Source: CAYUIS01 sp964444825
GTDB taxonomy: Bacteria > Chloroflexota > Anaerolineae > B4-G1
NCBI GenBank assembly: GCA_964444825.1
Contig: CAYUIS010000106.1
Span: 1 to 18,285 of the forward strand
Length of the DNA: 18,285 nucleotides
Direction of reading: 5' to 3'
Shown here: piece by piece, positions 7,606-13,187 of the stretch
How the letters are laid out: every line of letters starts with the position of its first letter
Position numbering within the stretch: the stretch's first letter is position 1
Translations under genes and position numbers: made by a program
Notes under the pieces: generated by a model
What the model was told of the DNA's origin: nothing
The model's database searches: none
What the model saw: only the letters and a program-made list of their open reading frames with translations

Positions 7606-8360
7606 AAGACTCTACCGAAGAAACCAGGAATCTCAACGCAAAGTCGCAGAGACGCCAAGGGATGTCGGAAGAGCATAGTACGCCTCCGGACCGCGATGCT
7701 TCTACGGCGGGCTTGGGTGTCAGTTCAGAAGAGGAGACCAAGTGGCAATCAGAGACTGCTCAATGCATCATTCGAGCAGCGGCGCGGGTGTTCTCTGACC
7801 AAGGCTACTCCGGCGCGACGACGCGGGCGATCGCCGCCGAGGCGGGCGTCAACGAGGTCACGCTGTTCCGCCACTTTGGCAGCAAAAAGAACCTCATGCT
7901 GGCCGTGATCAACCAGCGTTCGGTCCTGCCCGGCGTGGGAACGGCGCTGGCGAGCCAGCTCACGGGCGACTATCGCCAGGACCTCCTGCGCATCGGCACC
8001 CACTTTCTGAGTCGGACGTCCGAGCGGCGGAACGAGATATTGATGACGCTCTTTGAGGCGCAGCGACTGCCCGAGATACGGGATATCATCGCAGAGGTCC
8101 CCCTGCGCCAGCAAAAGGCGCTCGGCCAGTATCTGCGCCACCAGATCGAGCGGGGCGTGGTACGGGACATGGATCCGGAATTGGCAGCCCAGGCCTTCTT
8201 TGGCATGTTCTTTGCCTACGCCACAAGCTACTTGATGCTCGCCGGGCCAGAGGGACCACAGATACCCCTGGAAACAGTCGCAGCCTTGTTCGTAGATATC
8301 TTTGTCGAGGGAACTGTAAAGAGCGAGGCAGAGCCCAACGCCCCTCACGCCAAAGATTAG
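7602..8360 (+). CDS. TetR/AcrR-family transcriptional regulator (first of two)
   Basis: 252 residues. The DNA-binding domain is at about 52-101: ETAQCIIRAAARVFSDQGY, then the helix-turn-helix ATTRAIAAEAGVNEVTLFRHF followed by GSKKNLML, the standard TetR N-domain. The rest is helical and would form the ligand-binding/dimer domain. The start is set by the ATGA overlap with the NmrA-like gene, suggesting translational coupling. The first 50 residues are unusually long for the family, and residues 10-20 (NLNAKSQRRQG) are encoded by what looks like an inserted repeat. A second possible start is ATG 7662, but its AAGG is too close. The protein probably binds the 26-bp palindrome at 6631-6656 and controls its own operon. 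No intrinsic terminator is obvious after the stop. Confidence 0.88.
   Translation: MKDSTEETRNLNAKSQRRQGMSEEHSTPPDRDASTAGLGVSSEEETKWQSETAQCIIRAAARVFSDQGYSGATTRAIAAEAGVNEVTLFRHFGSKKNLMLAVINQRSVLPGVGTALASQLTGDYRQDLLRIGTHFLSRTSERRNEILMTLFEAQRLPEIRDIIAEVPLRQQKALGQYLRHQIERGVVRDMDPELAAQAFFGMFFAYATSYLMLAGPEGPQIPLETVAALFVDIFVEGTVKSEAEPNAPHAKD
7631..7659. repeat. Candidate dispersed repeat read into the TetR N-terminus
   Basis: The segment starting tctcaacgcaaagtcgcag encodes LNAKSQRRQ. I recall closely similar DNA (acgcaaag.cgcaaag) and its translation (NAKAQRRK) as a recurring short repeat in several environmental bacterial phyla. It sits between the ATGA-coupled start and the conserved TetR domain. 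Only one copy is in this window, so the repeat status rests on recall. Confidence 0.4.
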
Positions 8361-8474
8361 AAAAGCCAAACCAGACCAGACCACCTCGTCTACTTGACGT
8401 TTTTCCTCGTAGTGGGCCGTTTCGTCTATCGACGCGACAGGGAGAAGCCCCTCTCCATCCCTGGGTCTATGCCG

Positions 8475-8613
8475 GACTAGGCAGGGCAATCGCATTTAAC
8501 GCTCCTAGCCCTCGTCCCCGAGGGCGGCTTTCACGAAATCGGGCTGCGACACCGGGTTTTCGTCGCGTAAGGTGAGCTGTGATTAACCAAATGCAATCGC
8601 CCTGACAGACTAG
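8475..8613. mobile_element. MITE-like element with imperfect terminal inverted repeats and GACTAG direct repeats
   Basis: The left end CAGGGCAATCGCATTT (8482-8497) and the right end AAATGCAATCGCCCTG (8589-8604) are inverted repeats matching at 14 of 16 positions. They are bracketed by the direct repeat GACTAG at 8475-8480 and 8608-8613, which may be the target duplication (one and three extra bases lie between repeat and inverted end). The interior of under 100 bp codes for nothing and contains a hairpin CCCTCG/CGAGGG (8509-8524). It lies just upstream of the second TetR promoter. The parent transposase is not in the window. Confidence 0.6.
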
Positions 8614-8622
8614 ACTTTTTGC

Positions 8623-8651
8623 TTGACAACCGCCCGGGGGCGTGATATACT
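8623..8651 (+). promoter_or_regulatory. Sigma-70-type promoter of the second TetR gene
   Basis: -35 TTGACA (8623-8628), 17-bp spacer, -10 TATACT (8646-8651): one mismatch from consensus. It lies ten bases to the right of the MITE-like element and is followed by the operator-like site at 8658. Confidence 0.82.
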
Positions 8652-8657
8652 GCGTGC

Positions 8658-8675
8658 GGAATGAACGTTCCGTCC
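8658..8675. promoter_or_regulatory. Operator-like site 1 of the second TetR regulator
   Basis: GGAATGAACGTTCCGTCC lies six bases after the -10 box, over the expected start of transcription. Its centre GAACGTTC is an 8-bp palindrome and the outer bases (CGGA..TCCG) also pair, with two mismatched pairs between. The same motif recurs with 16 of 18 identities at 9317-9334. Confidence 0.65.
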
Positions 8676-8710
8676 GGAATCGGCTGTTGAGGTGGGATGG
8701 AGAGCATCAA

Positions 8711-9271
8711 ATGACGACCAAACGAGCTGCCATACTGGAAGCAACGCTAGAACTGATCTCCGAGCAGGGTTTTCACGGCACGGCGATGTCCATGATCGCC
8801 GACAAGGCAGGGGTGGGCGCCGGCACAATCTACCGCTATTTCGACAGCAAGAAAGACCTGATCACCCAATTGTACCTGGAGATCAAGCGCGAAATGAGCA
8901 AGGCCTTCCTCGCCGGCTATTCCGAGGACCTACTGCTTCGGGAGCGTTTCCGGACCCTGTGGCTCAACATGCTTCACTACTATATGCACCATCCGCAAGA
9001 GACGGCTTTTCTGGAACAGTTTGACAACTCACCCTACGTGAACACAGAGGTGAAGGAAGCGTTGGCCGAGTATTACGAGCCCCTCGTGCGATTCTTCCAG
9101 TACGCTTTCCAGGAGGGCGTATTCAAAGAAATGCCCTTGGAGATGCTGCCCACCTTTACGTTGGACGTAGCCGTCTCCCTGGCCAAACAGCACGCCTCCG
9201 GAGAGTTGACGCTGGACGACGAGACAAAGGAACTGGCTATGAGTGCCTGCTGGGATGCGCTCAAGCGCTAG
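8711..9271 (+). CDS. TetR/AcrR-family transcriptional regulator (second of two)
   Basis: 187 residues from ATG 8711. The N-terminus TKRAAILEATLELISEQG, the helix-turn-helix GTAMSMIADKAGVGAGTIYRYF and DSKKDLI (to about residue 51) are textbook TetR. The C-terminal half (FRTLWLNMLHYYMHHPQETAFLEQ) resembles the ligand-binding helices of TetR proteins from fatty-acid or stress regulons; the ligand is not evident. The start was chosen because GGAGAG (8699-8704) precedes it by six to eight bases, whereas the longer reading frame from 8642 would begin inside the promoter. The consensus promoter with an operator-like site suggests autoregulation; the second copy of the site upstream of the aldo/keto reductase gene suggests that gene is also a target. 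A terminator follows at 9282. Confidence 0.9.
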   Translation: MTTKRAAILEATLELISEQGFHGTAMSMIADKAGVGAGTIYRYFDSKKDLITQLYLEIKREMSKAFLAGYSEDLLLRERFRTLWLNMLHYYMHHPQETAFLEQFDNSPYVNTEVKEALAEYYEPLVRFFQYAFQEGVFKEMPLEMLPTFTLDVAVSLAKQHASGELTLDDETKELAMSACWDALKR

Positions 9272-9281
9272 GCTCGCTTAC

Positions 9282-9307
9282 GGGTCGCCAAGCGGCCCAT
9301 TTCTTTT
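9282..9307 (+). terminator. Intrinsic terminator between the second TetR gene and the aldo/keto reductase gene
   Basis: Stem GGGTCGC (9282-9288) with GCGGCCC (9292-9298), seven pairs including one G-T, loop CAA, followed by ATTTCTTTT. Its T run touches a TTGACA hexamer (9306-9311), so the next gene appears to have separate control. Confidence 0.65.
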
Positions 9308-9316
9308 GACAGGAAA

Positions 9317-9334
9317 GGAATGAATGTTCCTTCC
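9317..9334. promoter_or_regulatory. Operator-like site 2, upstream of the aldo/keto reductase gene
   Basis: GGAATGAATGTTCCTTCC matches the site at 8658-8675 at 16 of 18 bases. It lies six bases after a -35-like TTGACA (9306-9311). I find no good -10 at 17 bp spacing from that hexamer, so the exact promoter is uncertain. Confidence 0.6.
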
Positions 9335-9387
9335 ATCATCAAAGCCAACAACCAGTTTGTAGAAGATTTGGAGAGGATACGACAAAT

Positions 9388-10584
9388 ATGCAATGCCGAA
9401 AAATGGGAGCTTTGGATTGGGAGGTTTCAGCCCTGGGCTTTGGCTGCATGCGCTTGCCACAAAGACGGCTCAATCGGATGAGGGCCGAGACCGGGGAATC
9501 TATCCGGATCATCCGCCACGGCATTGACCTGGGCATCAACTATATCGACACGGCCTGGCCCTACCACCTAGGGGACAGTGAACGCATTCTCGGCCAGGCG
9601 TTGCAGGATGGCTATCGCGAGCGGGTTCACCTGGTCACCAAGTTGTTTATGCCCTTGGTAAGGAGAACTGAAGACTTTGACCGGTACCTGAACACTCAAC
9701 TGGAAAGATTGCAAACTGACTACCTGGACATCTATCTTTTCCACAGCTTGAATGCCGGGGCGTTTGAAAAAGTAAAACGGCTGAGCCTGATCGCCAAGAT
9801 GGAGCAGGCCCAACGGGAGGGTCGCATTCGCCACATCGGGTTCTCGTTTCACGATACGCTCCCTGTCTTTAAAGAGATCATCGATTATTACGATTGGGAC
9901 ATGGCCCAGATTCAATACAACTATATGGACACCGCCATCCAGGCGACCACAGAAGGGCTGGCCTATGCCCACAGCAAGGGCATCGCCACGGTGATCATGG
10001 AGCCACTCAAGGGCGGTATGCTGGCCAACCCGCCAGCGGAAGCGCTCGACGTGATGCGTGCGAACGGACACCAGCGCACGCCGGTCGATTGGGCACTGCA
10101 ATTCCTCTGGAACCGGCCGGAGGTCTCGGTCGTGTTGAGCGGCATGGGTTCGCAGCAAATGGTCGACGAAAACTGCGCCAGCGCCGATCGCTCGGGCGTT
10201 GGCTCGCTAAGTGCCGAGGAAGAAGACGTCATCACCGAACTGGCTGAGGTGTACCGCGATAAAATGCTGGTGCCCTGCACAGCTTGCAAGTACTGTATGC
10301 CCTGCCCCGCAGGCATCAACATCCCGCAGAACTTTGCCATCCTGAACAATGTGTCGATGGAGAGCAGCCGCGTGATGCGCTGGATGGTGAGAAGAGGGTA
10401 CAAAAAACTGGTAGATTCCAAGGAAGAGCTCGACAAAGAGAATCCGAATGGTAACGCGTCCCTGTGTGTTGAATGTGGCAAGTGCTTGGAGAAATGCCCG
10501 CAGCAGATCAACATCCCAGTGGAACTGGAAAAGGCACACGCCATTCTAGGGAAGCGGGATCGCATCTCCAAACACTATTCCTGA
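9388..10584 (+). CDS. Aldo/keto reductase with C-terminal 4Fe-4S ferredoxin-type motifs
   Basis: 398 residues. The N-terminal 280 residues are an aldo/keto reductase barrel: ALGFGCMRLP, the catalytic set D54 (YIDTAWPY), Y59, K85 (VTKLF) and H119 (YLFHS), and the NADP-site segments GFSFHD and MEPLKGGML. The C-terminus adds cysteines C297, C300, C303, C306 (CTACKYCMPCP) and C360, C363, C366, C370 (CVECGKCLEKCP), enough for two [4Fe-4S] clusters. Family members of this type occur mostly in anaerobes and reduce carbonyls, possibly coupled to ferredoxin; the substrate is unknown. The start is supported by GGAGAGG in gatttggagaggatacg. The upstream operator-like site implies control by the neighbouring TetR protein. 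The hydrolase pseudogene follows on the same strand about 125 bp later and may have been co-transcribed. Confidence 0.92.
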   Translation: MQCRKMGALDWEVSALGFGCMRLPQRRLNRMRAETGESIRIIRHGIDLGINYIDTAWPYHLGDSERILGQALQDGYRERVHLVTKLFMPLVRRTEDFDRYLNTQLERLQTDYLDIYLFHSLNAGAFEKVKRLSLIAKMEQAQREGRIRHIGFSFHDTLPVFKEIIDYYDWDMAQIQYNYMDTAIQATTEGLAYAHSKGIATVIMEPLKGGMLANPPAEALDVMRANGHQRTPVDWALQFLWNRPEVSVVLSGMGSQQMVDENCASADRSGVGSLSAEEEDVITELAEVYRDKMLVPCTACKYCMPCPAGINIPQNFAILNNVSMESSRVMRWMVRRGYKKLVDSKEELDKENPNGNASLCVECGKCLEKCPQQINIPVELEKAHAILGKRDRISKHYS

Positions 10585-10632
10585 TATGTGCAGACCAAGT
10601 ATCTGACCAGATGGGAGAAAGGGGAGCAGACT

Positions 10633-10695
10633 ATGACAAAAACAGGTATTGAGTGTATCCTGTTCTACGGGACCACAACGACCATCACCTACTGA
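10633..10695 (+). CDS. Candidate 20-codon small ORF between the reductase and the hydrolase pseudogene
   Basis: ATG 10633 follows a strong AAAGGGGAG (10617-10625) at seven bases and reads MTKTGIECILFYGTTTTITY before TGA. The stop is directly followed by the ribosome site (AAGGAG) of the hydrolase. It could be a small protein, a leader peptide or the start of a lost gene: ILFYGTTT loosely recalls the first strand of flavodoxins. Nothing beyond the ribosome site and position supports it. Confidence 0.3.
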   Translation: MTKTGIECILFYGTTTTITY

Positions 10696-10708
10696 TAAGG
10701 AGACAATC

Positions 10709-11641
10709 ATGCAATCAGAATCGAAAGACACAACTTTCAGTTTCACAGACCCGGATGGGTATGAGATTTTCGTATATCGCTGGGGACCTCCGGCAGGCGT
10801 GACAGCAAAAGGTGTTGTTCAGGTGGAGCACGGAGCGGCCGAGCATGCACTGCGCTACGAAAGACTGGCTCGTTTCCTCAACCAGCACGGATACATCGTA
10901 TATGCTGATGATCACCGCGGCCATTGGAAAACTGCGGTGACGATGGACAAAGCCGGTATCTGCGGGCCAGACGGTTGGGATGGGATGGTCAAAGACGCCA
11001 AACAGCTCACCGACATCATCAAGAAAGAGCATCCTGGACTGCCGGTATTCCTGTTCGGACACAGTATGGGCTCGTTGATGGCGCAACAGTACATCCAAAA
11101 CTGGGGGGAAGGCCTCGCAGGCGTAATCCTATCTGGAACGACGTGATTATCCCTGGTGGATGCATCCGTGGTACCTGTGGCGGAGCAAGCAGCGCAGGGT
11201 GAAGCCGCAAATCAGCCTTCTGAGCTCTTTTTGGGACTCTTTGCGTCAGTCAACGAACCATTTGAGCCGGCGAAAACCCCATTCGACTGGCTAAGCCACG
11301 ATGAGGTTGAGGTGCAGAAATACATTGATGACCCATGGTGTGGGTTCGTCTTTACAAACGGCATGACGTACGAGTTCATCAAGGGCATGGTAACCCTATT
11401 CGATCCAGCCAACGAGGCGCGCATACCAAAGCATCTACCTGTCTATGCCATCTCAGGTGAGATGGATCCGGTCGGGGCGAACGATGGTGTGATGGCACTG
11501 GTGAACCGCTACCAGGATGAACTGGGGCTTGGTGATGTCAACTACCAGCTATACCCCAGCGCCCGTCACGAAATCCTAAACGAAACCAACCGCGACAAAG
11601 TGCACACAGACATATTAGCCTGGTTGGATGAGAGGGTTTAA
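10709..11641 (+). pseudogene. Alpha/beta-hydrolase (monoacylglycerol-lipase-like) interrupted by an in-frame TGA
   Basis: One reading frame of 310 codons encodes a serine hydrolase, but codon 146 is TGA (11144-11146). Before it: VVQVEHGAAEHALRYERLA, the DHRGH segment and the nucleophile elbow FGHSMGS (Ser119). After it, in the same frame: the acid GEMDPVG (Asp at codon 253) and the catalytic His in SARHEI (codon 287). The downstream half carries the family segment TPFDWLSHDEVEVQKYIDDPWCGF, so nothing else seems missing and the total length is normal for lysophospholipase/monoacylglycerol-lipase-like proteins. The start has AAGGAG six bases upstream. A single nonsense change (for example GGA or TGG to TGA) or a sequencing error explains it. 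Neither half alone contains the catalytic triad. A strong terminator follows the TAA. Confidence 0.8.
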
Positions 11642-11647
11642 CACCCG

Positions 11648-11702
11648 GCACGTCAAGCGGTTTGGGCTGTGGCTAGCCCCGCTTGCTTGACGTGCTGCTT
11701 TT
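11648..11702 (+). terminator. Strong intrinsic terminator after the hydrolase pseudogene
   Basis: Stem GCACGTCAAGC (11648-11658) with GCTTGACGTGC (11685-11695), 11 perfect pairs, with an inner GGGCT/AGCCC stem in the loop, followed by TGCTTTT. It closes the reductase/hydrolase unit. Confidence 0.8.
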
Positions 11703-11722
11703 GCCTTGATGCCTCGTAATCG

Positions 11723-11748
11723 CCGTACTTGCCTCTAGGCGAGTACGG
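11723..11748. other. Hairpin of unknown role
   Basis: CCGTACTTGCC (11723-11733) and GGCGAGTACGG (11738-11748) pair over 11 bp with one G-T wobble and a TCTA loop. No T run follows on either strand, so it is not an obvious terminator. It lies just before a broken hydrophobic ORF. Confidence 0.5.
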
Positions 11749-11751
11749 GAG

Positions 11752-11870
11752 ATGGACAAGCTGACGTGGAAGCTGGCCCTGCCCTCGGTCGTGTTCGGGC
11801 TGCTCTATTGAGGCGTGCCGATCGCCCTGTTTATCACGGTGGATAGGATGCTCAAAATCTGGCCCGTACC
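11752..11870 (+). pseudogene. Possible remnant of a small membrane protein with an in-frame TGA
   Basis: From ATG 11752 the frame reads MDKLTWKLALPSVVFGLLY, then TGA (11809-11811), then GVPIALFITVDRMLKIWPVP and on into the complement of the next gene. The two hydrophobic pieces together would make one or two membrane helices if the stop were a sense codon. The GGGAG upstream touches the ATG, which is poor spacing. I do not recognise a family; it may be chance. Confidence 0.25.
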
Positions 11871-12566
11871 CTACCCCACGGCCTCCCGCAACCTCTCTCC
11901 CGCCCGCTCCAGGATCGGCTCGCCGTGGCCAAAGCAGGCCACCTCTGCCGGGAGCTGTGCCAACATCCGCGCTGACGCTTCCGCCCGGGTCGCATCCAGG
12001 GAGACGACACGAGGAGGAGGTTGAATCCCTCCCCTGCCCGAGAGGGGGTTTCCATTAAAGATCGTATCGCCGCAGAAAAGGATCCCCCGTTTCGACCCAT
12101 AGAGCGCAATGTTGCCGGGCGTGTGTCCTGGCGCGTGGATCACTTGCAGGCCACCCAGCGCGTCCACTACATCCCCGTCCTCTAACGCTTGGTCCACCTG
12201 GCAGGCAGACGTTCTGAACACCCGGTCACTCACCCAATCCAGTAGCCGGCGAACAAAAGAGCTGGCGGGCAGCGACTCGGTCTTTTCGATGTAGGGCACC
12301 TCGTCCCGGTGAGCCAGGACCCGCGCCCCAGAGCGTCGGACCAGTTCGGCTGCGCTGCCGGTGTGGTCAACGTGGCAGTGGGTCAACACGATCTCCCGCA
12401 GATCCGATAGCGTGTAGCCACCTTCCTCCAGTTGGGACACAATCTTGGTTGCCTCGCCGGGATTTCCACTATCCACCAGGGTCAATCCCTCGTCCGAAAC
12501 CAGCAGGTAGACGTGCGAGGCACGCAACCCCTCGATCAAATAGACATCGGGCACGACCTGTCGCAT
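11871..12566 (-). CDS. Metallo-beta-lactamase-fold hydrolase
   Basis: 231 residues with the full metal-binding set of the fold: THCHVDHTG (H63, H65, D67, H68), HAPGHTPG (H148), CGDTIF (D167) and CFGHGEPI (H214). The N-terminal strand pair YLLVSDEGLTLVDSGNPGE is typical of glyoxalase-II-like and general MBL-fold hydrolases, which use two metal ions to cleave thioesters, esters or phosphodiesters; the exact substrate is not evident. The start is well supported: on the minus strand AGGAGG lies six bases before the ATG. It is transcribed against the reductase/hydrolase unit and divergently from the small Cys/His relic. It is the only intact gene between 11.1 and 13.1 kb. Confidence 0.9.
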   Translation of the reverse strand: MRQVVPDVYLIEGLRASHVYLLVSDEGLTLVDSGNPGEATKIVSQLEEGGYTLSDLREIVLTHCHVDHTGSAAELVRRSGARVLAHRDEVPYIEKTESLPASSFVRRLLDWVSDRVFRTSACQVDQALEDGDVVDALGGLQVIHAPGHTPGNIALYGSKRGILFCGDTIFNGNPLSGRGGIQPPPRVVSLDATRAEASARMLAQLPAEVACFGHGEPILERAGERLREAVG

Positions 12567-12642
12567 CCTCCACCTCCTCAGGCAAACGGCTCCACCCTAC
12601 TCACGCTTCGACCGCTCCAACTGCAACGTCACCAGGTTGTAG

Positions 12643-12837
12643 CTATCCGGGCACTGTGGCCCTCACTTTGGCGGCCATCATCACGCCAGTTCCTGTGGCT
12701 GCGGCGGGACTGCCCACGTCGGGAGGTGCTTCCCGAGCAAAGAGGAGCAGCTCGCCTGGCTGGAGCGGTATCTGGAGGGCTTGCGGGCAGAGGCCCAGGG
12801 CATCGAGGAGCGCATCGCCCAGATGAAGGAGGAGTAG
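12643..12837 (+). pseudogene. Remnant of a small Cys/His-rich, coiled-coil protein
   Basis: The open frame encodes CGPHFGGHHHASSCGCGG, then HVGRCFPSKEEQLAWLERYLEG and a charged helix ending IEERIAQMKEE before TAG (12835-12837). This matches a type of small protein I recall from Chloroflexota and archaea: a short metal-binding Cys/His head, a 'RRF.tKEEki.wLe.Yl' hinge and a coiled-coil tail. The frame is closed upstream by TAG at 12640-12642 and has no ATG, GTG or TTG before the conserved part, so the 5' end is lost or damaged. An intrinsic terminator still follows. Too short and start-less for ordinary gene callers. Function of the family is unknown to me. Confidence 0.55.
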
Positions 12838-12860
12838 AAGAGCAGACGCTTGTCCAAACC

Positions 12861-12895
12861 GTGGGGAAGGGCTCCCCTGCCTCTCCCCACTTTTT
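12861..12895 (+). terminator. Intrinsic terminator after the Cys/His relic
   Basis: GTGGGGA (12861-12867) pairs with TCCCCAC (12884-12890), with an inner AGGG/CCCT stem, followed by TTTTT (12891-12895). It sits 23 bases after the relic's stop codon. Confidence 0.75.
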
Positions 12896-13114
12896 AATGG
12901 ATCAACCGGAAAACAAATCCAGACGAGATCTCTACATAGCCGCCGTCATCAGGGAAATGGCCAATCTTGGATCTACAGAAAAGGCATATCCCCGCTCCAC
13001 CAACCAGGCATTTCCGCCTACGCAGGGTTGAGTGCAAGAAAACGGAATGGGATTGCTCGGCAAGGCACGCATTCTGCGATTCGGCTCCTGCTTCCCGTGT
13101 CCTTATTGTGATGC
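12896..13114. other. Intergenic stretch without a supported gene
   Basis: A 44-codon frame from ATG 12897 (MDQPENKSRRDLYIAAVIRE...) lacks a ribosome site, begins on the terminator's T run and resembles no family I know, so I do not call it. Nothing else is seen until the -10 box of the cyclase gene. Confidence 0.4.
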
Positions 13115-13145
13115 TATAATCAGGCATAATCAGGCATAATCGGGC
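13115..13145 (+). promoter_or_regulatory. Likely -10 box and three 10-bp tandem repeats upstream of the cyclase gene
   Basis: TATAAT (13115-13120) is a perfect -10 hexamer; the -35 at 17 bp spacing (TTCCCG, 13092-13097) is poor. From 13116 the unit ATAATCAGGC occurs twice and then once as ATAATCGGGC (13116-13145). The 10-bp period places each copy on about the same face of the DNA helix and overlaps the -10 box and start site, so it could be a regulator site or simple slippage. Confidence 0.5.
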
Positions 13146-13187
13146 TGCGCCTCTCGGCACCCGAACTATGAATGGTCAGGGAATACT

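Noticed and set aside
7749..8495. 248-codon minus-strand frame
   Set aside because: It lies opposite the first TetR gene, whose helix-turn-helix is clear; the antisense translation shows no domain.
8642..8710. N-terminal extension of the second TetR protein from GTG 8642
   Set aside because: It would start inside the promoter, before the -10 box; ATG 8711 has a good ribosome site and the normal family N-terminus.
11144..11190. Selenocysteine at the hydrolase TGA
   Set aside because: The position is not catalytic in the alpha/beta-hydrolase fold, and I see no convincing SECIS-like hairpin just downstream.
11144..11811. Recoding of TGA as tryptophan, suggested by two in-frame TGA codons (11144 and 11809)
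   Set aside because: Other genes here end in TGA, several in tight ATGA/GTGA overlaps, and use TGG freely for Trp; nonsense mutation or error is simpler.
12432..13031. 199-codon plus-strand frame
   Set aside because: It begins inside the complement of the MBL-hydrolase gene, reads across the Cys/His relic in another frame and through an intrinsic terminator; its composition is low-complexity and it matches no family.
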